From: Desulfobulbaceae bacterium
Lineage (GTDB): Bacteria > Desulfobacterota > Desulfobulbia > Desulfobulbales > Desulfocapsaceae
Assembly (NCBI GenBank): GCA_008933635.1
Contig: WBUQ01000003.1
Coordinates: 44,928-108,927 of the forward strand
DNA: 64,000 bases
Reading direction: 5' to 3'
Below the pieces are notes generated by a model. The model saw only the letters and a list, made by a program, of their open reading frames with translations. It searched no databases and was not told the origin of the DNA. A program made the position numbers and the translations under genes. Shown piece after piece: positions 1 through 7,994 of this stretch; positions within the stretch are counted from its first letter, which is position 1, and every line of letters starts with the position of its first letter.

Positions 1-340
1 ATCTCTCCCAGAACCGCTCGAAATTGAAGAGGCTTTCTTTCCTGCCGTTGCGGATCGTCAGGAAGGAGAAGGAAAGGACGAGGCTGCGGACGGCGTTGGT
101 GCCGAGGATGGAAACCGCCTGCTTGATCGAGCCGATCTTCTGCTGGAAGCTGTAAAAGGCCGAATTGGAGACCTTCAGGATCCTGGTGGACAGGGCGATA
201 TCCTGGGAGACCAGGTCGGCGATGTCGGCCAGGGTGGTGTCGTCTTTTGAAGTCAGCGAAATGATCTGGGAGGCGACGGTCGGCAGCGTCGGCAGCTCAT
301 CCGAGGCGAGAACGGCCTTGAGCAGGGCAACTTTTTCCAT
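1..340 (-). CDS. HDOD-domain signalling protein (5' part only)
   Basis: The reading frame starts at the ATG complementary to 338-340 and runs off the left edge, giving 113 residues of the N-terminus. The start of the protein (MEKVALLKAVLASDELPTLP) and the following stretch with SQDIALSTRILKVSNSAFY and a GTNAVRSLVLSFSF segment match the HDOD fold, an HD-related output domain common in deltaproteobacterial signalling proteins. Such proteins usually combine HDOD with other regulatory modules; the rest of this one lies outside the window. No clear ribosome binding site is visible. A plausible sigma-70 promoter lies 44-73 bases upstream. HDOD domains are generally considered regulatory, and no catalytic role is claimed here. 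Confidence 0.85.
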   Translation of the reverse strand, partial: MEKVALLKAVLASDELPTLPTVASQIISLTSKDDTTLADIADLVSQDIALSTRILKVSNSAFYSFQQKIGSIKQAVSILGTNAVRSLVLSFSFLTIRNGRKESLFNFERFWER

Positions 341-383
341 GGCATCACGTCTAAGTGGTTGGAGAAAATAAAATTATGCTGGC

Positions 384-413
384 ATTATAGCGTCAACCCC
401 GTACTGGAGGCAA
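384..413 (-). promoter_or_regulatory. Putative sigma-70 promoter of the HDOD gene
   Basis: Read on the minus strand there is a perfect TATAAT at 384-389 and a TTGCCT (four of six matches to the -35 consensus) at 408-413, with an 18-base spacer. It points towards the HDOD start at 340. A second candidate -35 box, TTGACG at 391-396, overlaps the spacer but lacks a good partner. The assignment rests on sequence match only. Confidence 0.4.
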
Positions 414-432
414 GAGAATGCGCAAAAAACTG

Positions 433-1521
433 TCAGCATGGGTCGCCGGATTCGGGATAGGTGCAGATCTCCCCGCAGTAGTTGGAAAATACCAGGTTGT
501 CTCCGTATTCCAGGACATATTCCGGGGTCAGCGGGATCTTTCCCCTGCCGCCGGGGGCATCGAGGGCGAAGGTGGGGACGGCGAGCCCGGAAAGGTGGCC
601 GTAGAGGCCCCGCATGATCTCAAGCCCTGCCCGGACCGGTGTCCGGAAGTGGTTCGTTCCCCGGGTCAGGTCGGCCTGGAAGAGATAATAGGGCTTGACC
701 CGGATCCGGAGCAGGGCGCGCATCAGGGTCCTGATGGTTTGAAGATCGTCGTTGACCCCGCGCAGCAGCACGGTCTGGGAGCCGAGCGGGATCCCCGCAT
801 CGGCCAGCCGACGACAGGCCTCCTCTGACTCGGGCGTGATTTCCGCGGGATGGTTGAAATGGGTGTTGATATAGAGGGGGTGATGTTTTTTCAGGAGGTG
901 GACCAGTTTGTCGGTGACCCGCATCGGCAGGGTGCAGGGGACCCTGCTGCCGATCCGGATCACCTCGACGGAAGGGATCGCCCGCAAAGCGGTGAGGATC
1001 GCATCGATCCTCTCATCCGAGAGCAGCAATGGGTCGCCGCCGGAAACCAGTACCTCGCGGATTGCTGGGTGATTGCGGATATAGTCGATACCTCGGTCTA
1101 TCAGTTCATCGGTGATCCGCATCGCCGGGGTGCCGACCAGCCGCTTGCGGGTACAGAAGCGGCAGAACATGGCGCACTGGTTCGACACCAGGAAGAGGAC
1201 GCGGTCCGGGTACTTGTGGACAATCAGGGGGACCGGGCTGAGACGCTGTTCATCGAGCGGGTCGGCGGGACAGACCTCGTCGGCCAGTTCGCGCCAGTCG
1301 GGAACGGCCTGTTTCCAGAGTGGGTCGCCAGCGTGCCGGATCAGGTCGAGATAGTAGGGATTGATCCGCAGCGGATAGACGGCGGCCACCTGGTCGAGGC
1401 CATGCATGTCGCCTCCGAAATGCATTTGCAGGTCGGGAATGGCGGTAATGCTCCGGTGCAGTATCTTCTGCCAGTCTTCCATGGTCGGGGTGCAGGGGAT
1501 GAACCGGTGTGCGGCGGACAA
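433..1521 (-). CDS. kamA: Lysine 2,3-aminomutase (KamA-type radical SAM/PLP enzyme)
   Basis: A 362-residue radical SAM enzyme. The SAM cluster cysteines are C116, C120 and C123 in CAMFCRFC, and an SGGDPLL motif follows at 160-166. K328 in DAPGGRGKIP is the expected PLP lysine. D284 (FQADL) and D321 match the two aspartates that hold the substrate lysine in clostridial KamA, so conversion of L-lysine to L-beta-lysine is the best call rather than an EpmB-type role on elongation factor P. It is shorter than clostridial KamA (about 410). No beta-lysine acetyltransferase (AblB) or EF-P gene is in view. The start is a TTG: the segment CTPTMEDW upstream of the first ATG (complement of 1480-1482) aligns with the EpmB N-terminus, which supports the longer form. 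That TTG falls in the T-run of the csp terminator. Confidence 0.85.
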   Translation of the reverse strand: MSAAHRFIPCTPTMEDWQKILHRSITAIPDLQMHFGGDMHGLDQVAAVYPLRINPYYLDLIRHAGDPLWKQAVPDWRELADEVCPADPLDEQRLSPVPLIVHKYPDRVLFLVSNQCAMFCRFCTRKRLVGTPAMRITDELIDRGIDYIRNHPAIREVLVSGGDPLLLSDERIDAILTALRAIPSVEVIRIGSRVPCTLPMRVTDKLVHLLKKHHPLYINTHFNHPAEITPESEEACRRLADAGIPLGSQTVLLRGVNDDLQTIRTLMRALLRIRVKPYYLFQADLTRGTNHFRTPVRAGLEIMRGLYGHLSGLAVPTFALDAPGGRGKIPLTPEYVLEYGDNLVFSNYCGEICTYPESGDPC

Positions 1522-1552
1522 AAAAAAAGGACCCTGCTGGAGCAGGGTCCCT
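1520..1552 (-). terminator. Intrinsic terminator of the cold-shock gene
   Basis: On the minus strand an almost perfect stem (GGACCCTGCT, short loop, CAGGGTCC) is followed directly by a run of nine or more T. It begins 23 bases after the csp stop codon. The T-run reaches the TTG start of the aminomutase gene, so transcription of that gene would depend on read-through or on a promoter not recognised here. Confidence 0.85.
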
Positions 1553-1574
1553 TGTGTTACCGATTACTTACAGA

Positions 1575-1775
1575 TCATATCTTGACGACATTATCAGCTG
1601 CGGGTCCCTTCGGGCCATCAACAATCTGGAAACTGACCCGGGCGCCCTCTTCAAGGGACTTGAAACCTTCAGATTTAATGGCGGAGTAATGGACGAAGAC
1701 GTCCTGACCTCCATCCTGCTCGATAAAGCCGAAACCTTTCGCGTCATTAAACCACTTTACTGTTCCTTCTGCCAT
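1575..1775 (-). CDS. csp: Cold-shock protein (CspA family)
   Basis: A 66-residue single OB-fold cold-shock domain, the usual family length. The protein begins [14 protein letters not shown]1 is seen as KGFGFIEQ (13-20) and RNP2 as VFVHY (26-30); these aromatic residues bind single-stranded RNA and DNA. It is expected to act as an RNA chaperone in the cytoplasm. The start is fixed by a strong AAAAGGAG seven bases upstream of the ATG. A longer in-frame ORF exists upstream but adds residues not found in the family. The gene is monocistronic by appearance, with its own intrinsic terminator. A leader of up to about 300 bases lies upstream, but no thermosensor structure can be called by eye. Confidence 0.95.
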   Translation of the reverse strand: MAEGTVKWFNDAKGFGFIEQDGGQDVFVHYSAIKSEGFKSLEEGARVSFQIVDGPKGPAADNVVKI

Positions 1776-2175
1776 GCTACTACTCCTTTTGTACTCAGTT
1801 CCTCTCCGGAACCGTATGATGTTTCCCAACCATGACCGGTTGGATTTCAGCTTGCCGTATTTCAGGTGGATGATTCAGCCGTCTAGGGCGTGTCATGGGA
1901 GATGGCACGCCTGCAGAAACAAGCCGATAGATACACGGCAGCAACGACTCACTTTATCCCATTGTGAGAGAAAAGCAACGAATTATTCAGCCTGTTCACG
2001 GTGAAAAGGATCAAGAAAATGCTCTGTTAGACCTCGGTGTGGGCAGCGACAGGGCGCAGGCCGGGCAAAAGGATTGACAGCCGGAAGATCTCGGGTATCA
2101 TTCTGCGCTGTAAAATGGTATAAAGACACGGAATCGGCAGACGGCCGGTGCCCTATCCCCTTCCGAGCATATCCA
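1776..2175. other. Divergent intergenic region between csp and oleB
   Basis: About 400 bases lie between the two divergent genes if oleB starts at 2176, and about 300 if it starts at the TTG at 2074. The region must carry the csp promoter and probably the ole promoter. No hexamer pair is convincing in either direction. The only notable structure is the hairpin at 1887-1911. No small gene with a ribosome binding site was found. Confidence 0.5.
1887..1911. repeat. Inverted repeat in the csp/oleB intergenic region
   Basis: Ten-base arms ggcgtgtcat and atggcacgcc flank a five-base gggag loop; the single non-Watson-Crick position would be a G-U pair in RNA. No T-run follows on either side, so this is not an ordinary terminator. 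It could be an operator for one of the divergent genes or a hairpin in the long csp leader. Function is unknown. Confidence 0.4.
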
Positions 2176-3057
2176 GTGTACCCTGATTATCCATTCACCT
2201 CCCGGTTCGTTTCGCTCTCCGGTCACCGTCTCCACTATATCGACGAAGGGCGGGGTCCTGTCGTGGTCCTGGTTCATGGCAACCCGACATGGTCGTACTA
2301 TTTCCGCAAGGTCATCAGCCTGCTGATGGCAACCCACCGGGTTATTGCCGTTGATCACATCGGCTGCGGCCTGTCCGACAAGCCGCAGAACTATCCCTAC
2401 ACCCTCGGGCAGCACATGGACAACCTGCAGGGGCTGCTCGACCATCTCCGGGTTGACCGCTATTCCCTCATCGGCCATGACTGGGGCGGCGCGATCGGGA
2501 TGGGCTGCGCCGGCCGCCAGCCGCAGAGGATCGACAGGATGGTGATGATGAACACCGCCGCGTTCAGGTCAACGAGGATCCCGCTGCGCATCCGGGTCTG
2601 CCGCTGGCCAATCGTCGGTCCGCTGATCGTCCGCGGGCTGAACGGTTTTGCCCGGGCGGCGCTGTTCATGGCCGCCGAAAAGAGGCTGCCCCGCGACGTG
2701 GCCCGTGCCTATCTCGCCCCTTACGACAGCTGGCGCAACCGGGTCGCCGTCTACCAGTTTGTTCGCGACATCCCGCTGCAGCCAGGTGATCGCAGCTATC
2801 AGACCTTGGTTGAAGTGGAGAGGGGGTTGGACGCTCTCCGCGACCGGCAGGTGCCGCTGATGCTGGCCTGGGGGGGGAAGGATTTCTGTTTCGACGAGGT
2901 CTTTTTTCGGGAATGGTGCCAGCGCTTTCCCCGGGCCGAACGGCATTTCTTTGCCGACGGAGGCCACTACATCCTGGAAGATAAATTCAACGAGATCGCT
3001 CCGCTGCTGGCCCGGTTTTTCAGTGAAGGCGCAACCTCGGGGAGCACGGTGGGCTGA
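2176..3057 (+). CDS. oleB: OleB-type alpha/beta-hydrolase (beta-lactone decarboxylase)
   Basis: A haloalkane-dehalogenase-like alpha/beta-hydrolase. From the GTG at 2176 it is 293 residues. HGNPTW (34-39) forms the oxyanion region, D102 in GHDWGG is the aspartate nucleophile and H264 in GGHYILED is the catalytic histidine. OleB proteins remove CO2 from the beta-lactone made by OleC, giving a long-chain cis-olefin. Identification as OleB rather than a dehalogenase rests on the directly overlapping oleC and oleD. The open frame continues upstream to a TTG at 2074, but the family normally begins only a few residues before the YPF motif, so 2176 is preferred; neither start has a strong ribosome binding site. 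The stop overlaps the oleC start by one base. Confidence 0.85.
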   Translation: MYPDYPFTSRFVSLSGHRLHYIDEGRGPVVVLVHGNPTWSYYFRKVISLLMATHRVIAVDHIGCGLSDKPQNYPYTLGQHMDNLQGLLDHLRVDRYSLIGHDWGGAIGMGCAGRQPQRIDRMVMMNTAAFRSTRIPLRIRVCRWPIVGPLIVRGLNGFARAALFMAAEKRLPRDVARAYLAPYDSWRNRVAVYQFVRDIPLQPGDRSYQTLVEVERGLDALRDRQVPLMLAWGGKDFCFDEVFFREWCQRFPRAERHFFADGGHYILEDKFNEIAPLLARFFSEGATSGSTVG

Positions 3058-4685
3058 TGGCGGGGAATATCGCCGAGACCCTCGACCAGGTTGCCCTGCG
3101 CCAGGGGGAACGGATCGGCCTTGTCGAAGTGAAAAGCGGCCGGAGCCTGACCTTTGCCGAACTGAGCCGGAGATCCTCGGCCTATGCCCGGTATCTCGCG
3201 GACAGCGGCGTTCGTCCGGGCGACCGGACCATGCTGATGGTGCGGCCGTCCGCCGATTTCATCTGCCTGACGTTTGCGCTTTTCAAACTTGGGGCGCCGG
3301 TGATCCTGATCGACCCGGGGATGGGATACGCCAACCTGCTGCGCTGCATCGAAGGAGTCAGACCCCGGGCCATGATCGGCATTCCGCAGGCCATGGTCTT
3401 TGCAGGACTGTTCCGGGGACCCTTTGCCAGTGTCGAGCACCGTTTCTGCTGCGGTTTTTCGGCAGGTCTGTTCGGGCCTGATATCCGGCGGGCGATCGAT
3501 GACGTCCCTGACGCCTTTCCCTGCCACAGCCCGTCTGACGATGACCTGGCGGCGATCATCTTCACCACCGGTTCGACCGGTCCGCCGAAAGGGGTGCGGT
3601 TCGAGCACTCGATCTTTGCCGCCCAGCTGCGATTGATCAAGGAGTATTATGGCATCACCGGGGACGATATCGACCAGCCGGCGTTTCCGCTCTTTGCCCT
3701 GTTTTCCACCGCGCTCGGGGCCCGCGCCGTCATCCCCGACATGGATCCGACCCGACCGGCCAGGGTCGACCCGCGGAAATTCATCGCCTCGATCATGGAG
3801 CATCAGGTCAGCTATTCCTTCGGATCGCCGGCAATATGGAACGTGGTCAGCCGCTATTGCGTCAGTAATGAAATCGTATTGAAATCCCTGAAAAAAGTGC
3901 TGATGGCCGGGGCGCCGGTGCCGGGAGATCTTCTTGAAAGGGTCCGTGCCATCCTGCCGGAGAGCGCCGTCATCCATACCCCGTACGGGGCAACCGAAAG
4001 CCTGCCCATCGTCTCCATCGAGGGTGCGGAAGTGCTCTCCAGTACCTGGCCGCTGAGCAGGCAGGGCAAGGGTACCTGCGTCGGCAGGGCGCTGCCAGGA
4101 GTCGAGATCAGGGTCATCCGTCTGGTTGACCAGGAGCTGCCGGATTTCTCTGCAGTGGAGGAGCTGCCGCCGGGCGAGATCGGCGAAATCATCGTCCGGG
4201 GGGATGTCGTCACCCGGGCCTATGAAAACAACGAACGCGAGACAAGGATGGCAAAGATCCGCGACGGTAAGCGCTTCTGGCACCGGATGGGCGATGCCGG
4301 CTACCTCGATGGGGAGGGGCGGTTGTGGTTCTGCGGCCGCAAGGCGCACCGGGTGATAACCGCCGGCGGCACCATGTTCACCATTCCCTGCGAGGCGGTC
4401 GTCAACGAGCACCCCGACGTGTACCGCTCGGCACTGGTGGGTGTTACGGGCGATGCAGGCTCAGGCTTCAGGGAGCCGGTGATGATTGTCGAACCGCACC
4501 GGGGAGTGCAGTCAAAGGCGAAGATTCTGCAGGAGGTGCGGGAAATCGCCGGACGTCACCCGTTGACCAGGGATATCCGCCATTTCCTCCTGCATGATGA
4601 CTTTCCCGTCGATATCCGTCATAATGCCAAAATATTCAGGGAAAAGCTCGCCGTCTGGGCCGAGCGGAAGGTGAAAACGGCATGA
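3057..4685 (+). CDS. oleC: OleC-type beta-lactone synthetase (AMP-binding enzyme)
   Basis: A 542-residue acyl-adenylate-forming enzyme. The ATP-binding loop IIFTTGSTGPPKG lies at about 168-179, YGATES in the middle, and GDAGYLDGEGRLWFCGR near the C-terminus is the adenylation hinge region. In olefin synthesis OleC uses ATP to close the beta-hydroxy acid made by OleA and OleD into a beta-lactone, the substrate of OleB. Its ATG shares a base with the oleB stop codon, and its own stop overlaps oleD, so the three are translationally coupled. A generic fatty acyl-CoA ligase would share the domain; the gene order decides for OleC. Confidence 0.88.
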   Translation: MAGNIAETLDQVALRQGERIGLVEVKSGRSLTFAELSRRSSAYARYLADSGVRPGDRTMLMVRPSADFICLTFALFKLGAPVILIDPGMGYANLLRCIEGVRPRAMIGIPQAMVFAGLFRGPFASVEHRFCCGFSAGLFGPDIRRAIDDVPDAFPCHSPSDDDLAAIIFTTGSTGPPKGVRFEHSIFAAQLRLIKEYYGITGDDIDQPAFPLFALFSTALGARAVIPDMDPTRPARVDPRKFIASIMEHQVSYSFGSPAIWNVVSRYCVSNEIVLKSLKKVLMAGAPVPGDLLERVRAILPESAVIHTPYGATESLPIVSIEGAEVLSSTWPLSRQGKGTCVGRALPGVEIRVIRLVDQELPDFSAVEELPPGEIGEIIVRGDVVTRAYENNERETRMAKIRDGKRFWHRMGDAGYLDGEGRLWFCGRKAHRVITAGGTMFTIPCEAVVNEHPDVYRSALVGVTGDAGSGFREPVMIVEPHRGVQSKAKILQEVREIAGRHPLTRDIRHFLLHDDFPVDIRHNAKIFREKLAVWAERKVKTA

Positions 4686-5686
4686 AGAGGGCACTGGTTA
4701 CCGGAGGCGGCGGTTTCGTCGGCAAGGTCATTGTCAGGATGCTGACCGGACGGGGGATCAGCTGCCGGGTCGTCGGCCGTCATCGCTATCCTGAGGTGGA
4801 GGCGATGGGGGCGGAATCGGTTCCCTGCGACATCCGCGATTTCGAAGGGTTGACGAAATGCTTCGCGGGGATCGATACGGTCTTTCACGTCGCCTCGCTG
4901 GCCGGCATCTGGGGCAGGCGGGAGGAATACCACGCGGTCAATGTCACCGGCACAGTGAATGTCCTCCAGGCCTGCCGGGACGCTGCCGTAACCAGCCTGG
5001 TCTACACCTCGACGCCCTCCGTGGTCTTTGATCGCCGGGATATCGCCGGCGGCGATGAAAGCCTGCCCTATGCCGAGAACTTTCTCTGCCACTATGCCCG
5101 GACCAAGGCGGAGGCCGAGCGCCTGGTGCTCGCGGCGAACAGTCAATCGCTCAGGACCTGCGCGATTCGCCCGCACCTGGTCTGGGGCCCCGGTGATCCT
5201 CACCTCGTACCCAGGCTCGTTGCCAAGGGCAGGGCCAGGCAGCTGAAGCGGGTAGGGGGCGGCGGCAACCTGGTCGACATCTCCTACGTCGACAATGTCG
5301 CCCATGCCCATCTCCTGGCTGCGGACGATCTTGCCGGGCCCGGGAATGCCGCCGGCAAGGCGTATTTCATCAGCCAGGGAGAGCCGGTCAGGCTGTGGGA
5401 CTGGATCAACGGCCTTTTCGCGCGTCTGGGCATCCCCGCAGTCGACGAGGCGGTGCCATTTCCACTTGCCTACGGCGCAGGAGCCGTCCTCGAGCTGCTG
5501 CACGGCGCCTTGCGACCGTCCCAAGAACCGCGGATGACCCGTTTTCTTGCTGAACAATTGGCCAAATCGCATTATTTTTCCATCGAACGGGCGAAAAATG
5601 ATATCGGCTATGTCCCTGTCGTCACCGCGGCGCAGGGACTCGAACACCTCGTTTCCTGGTTGTCTGAACATGAGAACACACTTTAA
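4682..5686 (+). CDS. oleD: OleD-type NAD(P)H-dependent 2-alkyl-3-ketoacid reductase
   Basis: A 334-residue extended short-chain dehydrogenase of the 3-beta-hydroxysteroid dehydrogenase type. The Rossmann loop GGGGFVG is at 8-14, YTSTPSVVF carries the catalytic serine, and Y138-A-R-T-K142 is the YxxxK pair. OleD reduces the 2-alkyl-3-keto acid made by OleA to the beta-hydroxy acid used by OleC. It starts in an ATGA overlap with oleC. The oleA thiolase is absent from the window, so the pathway must be completed elsewhere in the genome. Confidence 0.87.
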   Translation: MKRALVTGGGGFVGKVIVRMLTGRGISCRVVGRHRYPEVEAMGAESVPCDIRDFEGLTKCFAGIDTVFHVASLAGIWGRREEYHAVNVTGTVNVLQACRDAAVTSLVYTSTPSVVFDRRDIAGGDESLPYAENFLCHYARTKAEAERLVLAANSQSLRTCAIRPHLVWGPGDPHLVPRLVAKGRARQLKRVGGGGNLVDISYVDNVAHAHLLAADDLAGPGNAAGKAYFISQGEPVRLWDWINGLFARLGIPAVDEAVPFPLAYGAGAVLELLHGALRPSQEPRMTRFLAEQLAKSHYFSIERAKNDIGYVPVVTAAQGLEHLVSWLSEHENTL

Positions 5687-7079
5687 CCGGCTGGTGGCCG
5701 TCGTCGTCATTGCCGCCCTTGTCATCCTGACCCCGGTACCCCGGGTTGCCGCCTTCAGTATCGGCGAAGAGCGTGAAGTCGGCGAGAAACTGCTCTATAC
5801 CGTCCGCTCGGCCTTCGAGCTGGTGGACGATCCTGATGTGATGCAGTATATCAACGGTCTTGGCCGGGGGGTGCTCAAGGTATCCGGCGGCCAGTATTTC
5901 GAGTACCGTTTTTTTGTCATCAACGACAACGAATTCAATGCCTTTGCCGCCCCGTCAGGGTTGATCTTCTTCTATACCGGCCTGATCTCGATGATGAATT
6001 CCGAGGATGAACTGCTGTCGGTCATGGCCCACGAGATCGGTCACATCTCCAAGCGGCACCTGGCGTCGCGAATGGAGAAGAGCAAGATCGTCGGCATCGC
6101 CTCGATCGGCATGGCCATAGCGGCCCTTGCCTTCGGCAGCGGCGCCGCCGCCGGGACTCTTGCGATGGGCTCCCTGGCCGCAGGCCAGAGTGCAGCGCTG
6201 CACTTCAGCCGGCAGGACGAGGAGGAGGCGGACCTGCTGGCCTACGGCTGGATGAAGGAGATGGGGCGCAATCCCGAAGGCCAGGAGAAAATGCTGCAGA
6301 CGATGCGGCGGGTCGCCAGGTATCGCAGCGAGAGGCTGCCGCAATACCTGCTCACCCACCCCGAGACGGAGGCCCGCCTCGATTATGTCCAGTCGCTGCT
6401 TGACAACGAACAACACGCCGCCGTTGCGACCCGGACCGATGAGTTCGAGTTTTTCCGCTTCAAATACCGGCTGATGTCGCAGGTGCAGGACAAGGCGGCG
6501 TTCAGGACCTTGCTGGCCGGGGTGATCAGCAATGCGCGTTCGACGCCATTCGCCGTCAACATGGCCAAATTCGGCCTGTCGCAGGTCGACAGGATGGAAA
6601 ACAATTTCGACAGCAGCCTGAAACTGATCGATGAGGTCATTGCCGCCTTTCCTCAGCATACGATGCTGCAGGCCGACAAGGCGGTGATCGAGCTGGCGGC
6701 CGGCAGGATCGCCGACGCCAGGAAAAGGCTCGAGCGGGTGGTGGCGAATGACAGGACGAATACCTACGCGCTGTTTTACCTGGCCAAGGCCCTGATTCAG
6801 CAGGGTGAGCAGCGGGCGGCCGAATCGTATCTGCAGGAAGTCGCCATCGACATGCCCGAGTACCCGAAGGTCTATTTCGAACTGGGGCAGATCGCCGCCA
6901 ACCAGGGAAAGAACGGCCTTGCCGCCGCCTATCTCGGGAAGCACTATCTCTATGCGGGAAAAATAGAACTGGCCGAAAAAAGCCTCGAAGATGCCATCGG
7001 CAACGGCTCGACGCCGCCGGAGACGAAACGGCAATGCGAGGACTTGCTCGAGACCATCAAGCGGATCGAGAACTTGTAG
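5670..7079 (+). CDS. Periplasmic M48 metalloprotease with TPR-like C-terminus (BepA/YfgC-like)
   Basis: From the ATG at 5670 the protein has 469 residues. Residues 1-28 form a typical Sec signal peptide (basic start, VVVIAALVIL core, VAA before the mature end). The zinc motif H121-E-I-G-H125 is followed by a downstream EEEAD (184-188) that supplies the third ligand. The C-terminal half is helical and repeat-like, as in BepA, which handles outer-membrane proteins and LptD assembly in the periplasm. The open frame extends upstream to 5547, but that stretch lies inside oleD and precedes the signal peptide. Overlap with oleD is 17 bases. A quality-control role for the cell envelope is inferred from the family. 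Confidence 0.85.
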   Translation: MRTHFNRLVAVVVIAALVILTPVPRVAAFSIGEEREVGEKLLYTVRSAFELVDDPDVMQYINGLGRGVLKVSGGQYFEYRFFVINDNEFNAFAAPSGLIFFYTGLISMMNSEDELLSVMAHEIGHISKRHLASRMEKSKIVGIASIGMAIAALAFGSGAAAGTLAMGSLAAGQSAALHFSRQDEEEADLLAYGWMKEMGRNPEGQEKMLQTMRRVARYRSERLPQYLLTHPETEARLDYVQSLLDNEQHAAVATRTDEFEFFRFKYRLMSQVQDKAAFRTLLAGVISNARSTPFAVNMAKFGLSQVDRMENNFDSSLKLIDEVIAAFPQHTMLQADKAVIELAAGRIADARKRLERVVANDRTNTYALFYLAKALIQQGEQRAAESYLQEVAIDMPEYPKVYFELGQIAANQGKNGLAAAYLGKHYLYAGKIELAEKSLEDAIGNGSTPPETKRQCEDLLETIKRIENL

Positions 7080-7176
7080 AGGTTGGCCCGGACTCGCGCT
7101 CAATCCCGGACTGCTGTCCGCTGAACACGTCAGGTCACGCCCGGACATCGTGCTGGAGTGCTGCCGAACAGAATAT

Positions 7177-7980
7177 ATGATCTCAGAGACACTATCATTT
7201 TTTATACCGATCTGGCAGAAGCGCCGCCTGGTCCTGCTGATGGCCAGGCGCGAGGTCGTCAGCCAGTATGTCGGGTCAGGCCTGGGTTCGCTGTGGATGC
7301 TCATTCAGCCCGTGGTGATGATCACCGTATTCTGGTTCGTCTTCAGCATGGGTTTCAAGGTGAAACCGACCAATGACGTACCCTTTGTCGTCTGGCTGAC
7401 GGCAGGACTTGCCCCGTGGTTCCTGTTCTCGGCGATTGTCAACGGTTCGGCTGCCGTGGTCGTTCATCACAGTCACCTGATCAAAAAGACCATCTTCTTT
7501 TCACAGCTGCTCCCAGTGGTGAAAATCTTCTCGAGCCTGGTGGCCCACGCGGTCTTTCTCGTCATCCTGTTCTGTCTCATCGTCCTGCAGGGGATAGCGG
7601 TCAATATCTGGTTTCTACAGGTGCTGTATTACCTGTTCTGTCTCGTCGTCCTTTCCCTGGGGATCTCGTGGCTGTTCTCGGCGCTGTACGTGTTCCTGCG
7701 CGATATCGGGCAGATTGTCGGGGTCATGCTGCAGGTCGGTTTCTGGCTGACACCGGTCTTCTGGGATATCGAGATGATGCCGCCGAGGATCCAGCTGCTG
7801 CTGAAGCTCAATCCGGTCTACTACATTATCCAGGGATATCGGGATTCTTTCCTGGCCGGCATGCCTTTCTGGCACCGCCCGGTGTACTCGCTCTATTTCT
7901 GGCTGTTCGCAGTATGTCTGTTCTGCCTCGGCGCCTTCGTTTTCAACAGGATGAAGCCGCAGTTCTCCGATGTCCTGTGA
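7177..7980 (+). CDS. wzm: ABC-2 type polysaccharide export permease (Wzm-like), exporter 1
   Basis: A 267-residue inner-membrane protein with about six hydrophobic segments and the ABC-2 layout of O-antigen and teichoic-acid exporters. An amphipathic interface helix with ARREVVSQYVGSGLGSLW precedes the first membrane segment, and NPVYYIIQGYRDSF lies near the C-terminal end, as in TagG and Wzm. The open frame begins at 6991 inside the preceding gene; the ATG at 7177 gives a normal family N-terminus although its ribosome binding site is weak. The ATPase follows after 14 bases. A second, different permease lies at 26451. Confidence 0.9.
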   Translation: MISETLSFFIPIWQKRRLVLLMARREVVSQYVGSGLGSLWMLIQPVVMITVFWFVFSMGFKVKPTNDVPFVVWLTAGLAPWFLFSAIVNGSAAVVVHHSHLIKKTIFFSQLLPVVKIFSSLVAHAVFLVILFCLIVLQGIAVNIWFLQVLYYLFCLVVLSLGISWLFSALYVFLRDIGQIVGVMLQVGFWLTPVFWDIEMMPPRIQLLLKLNPVYYIIQGYRDSFLAGMPFWHRPVYSLYFWLFAVCLFCLGAFVFNRMKPQFSDVL

Positions 7981-7994
7981 AGCCCCGGTGCGCA

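Noticed and set aside
391..396. TTGACG directly before TATAAT on the minus strand
   Set aside because: The two boxes are only one base apart, so they cannot be a -35/-10 pair; the upstream TTGCCT fits better.
418..828. Plus-strand open frame of 136 codons at the left edge
   Set aside because: It lies opposite the lysine aminomutase, which has intact radical SAM and PLP residues.
1902..1916. TGGCAC sequence as a possible sigma-54 (-24) element
   Set aside because: The required GC at the -12 position is not at the right spacing.
2967..4412. Long open frame (481 codons) on the minus strand opposite oleC
   Set aside because: It mirrors a well-supported gene, has low-complexity Arg/Pro/Gly-rich sequence, and arises from GC-rich codon bias on the opposite strand.
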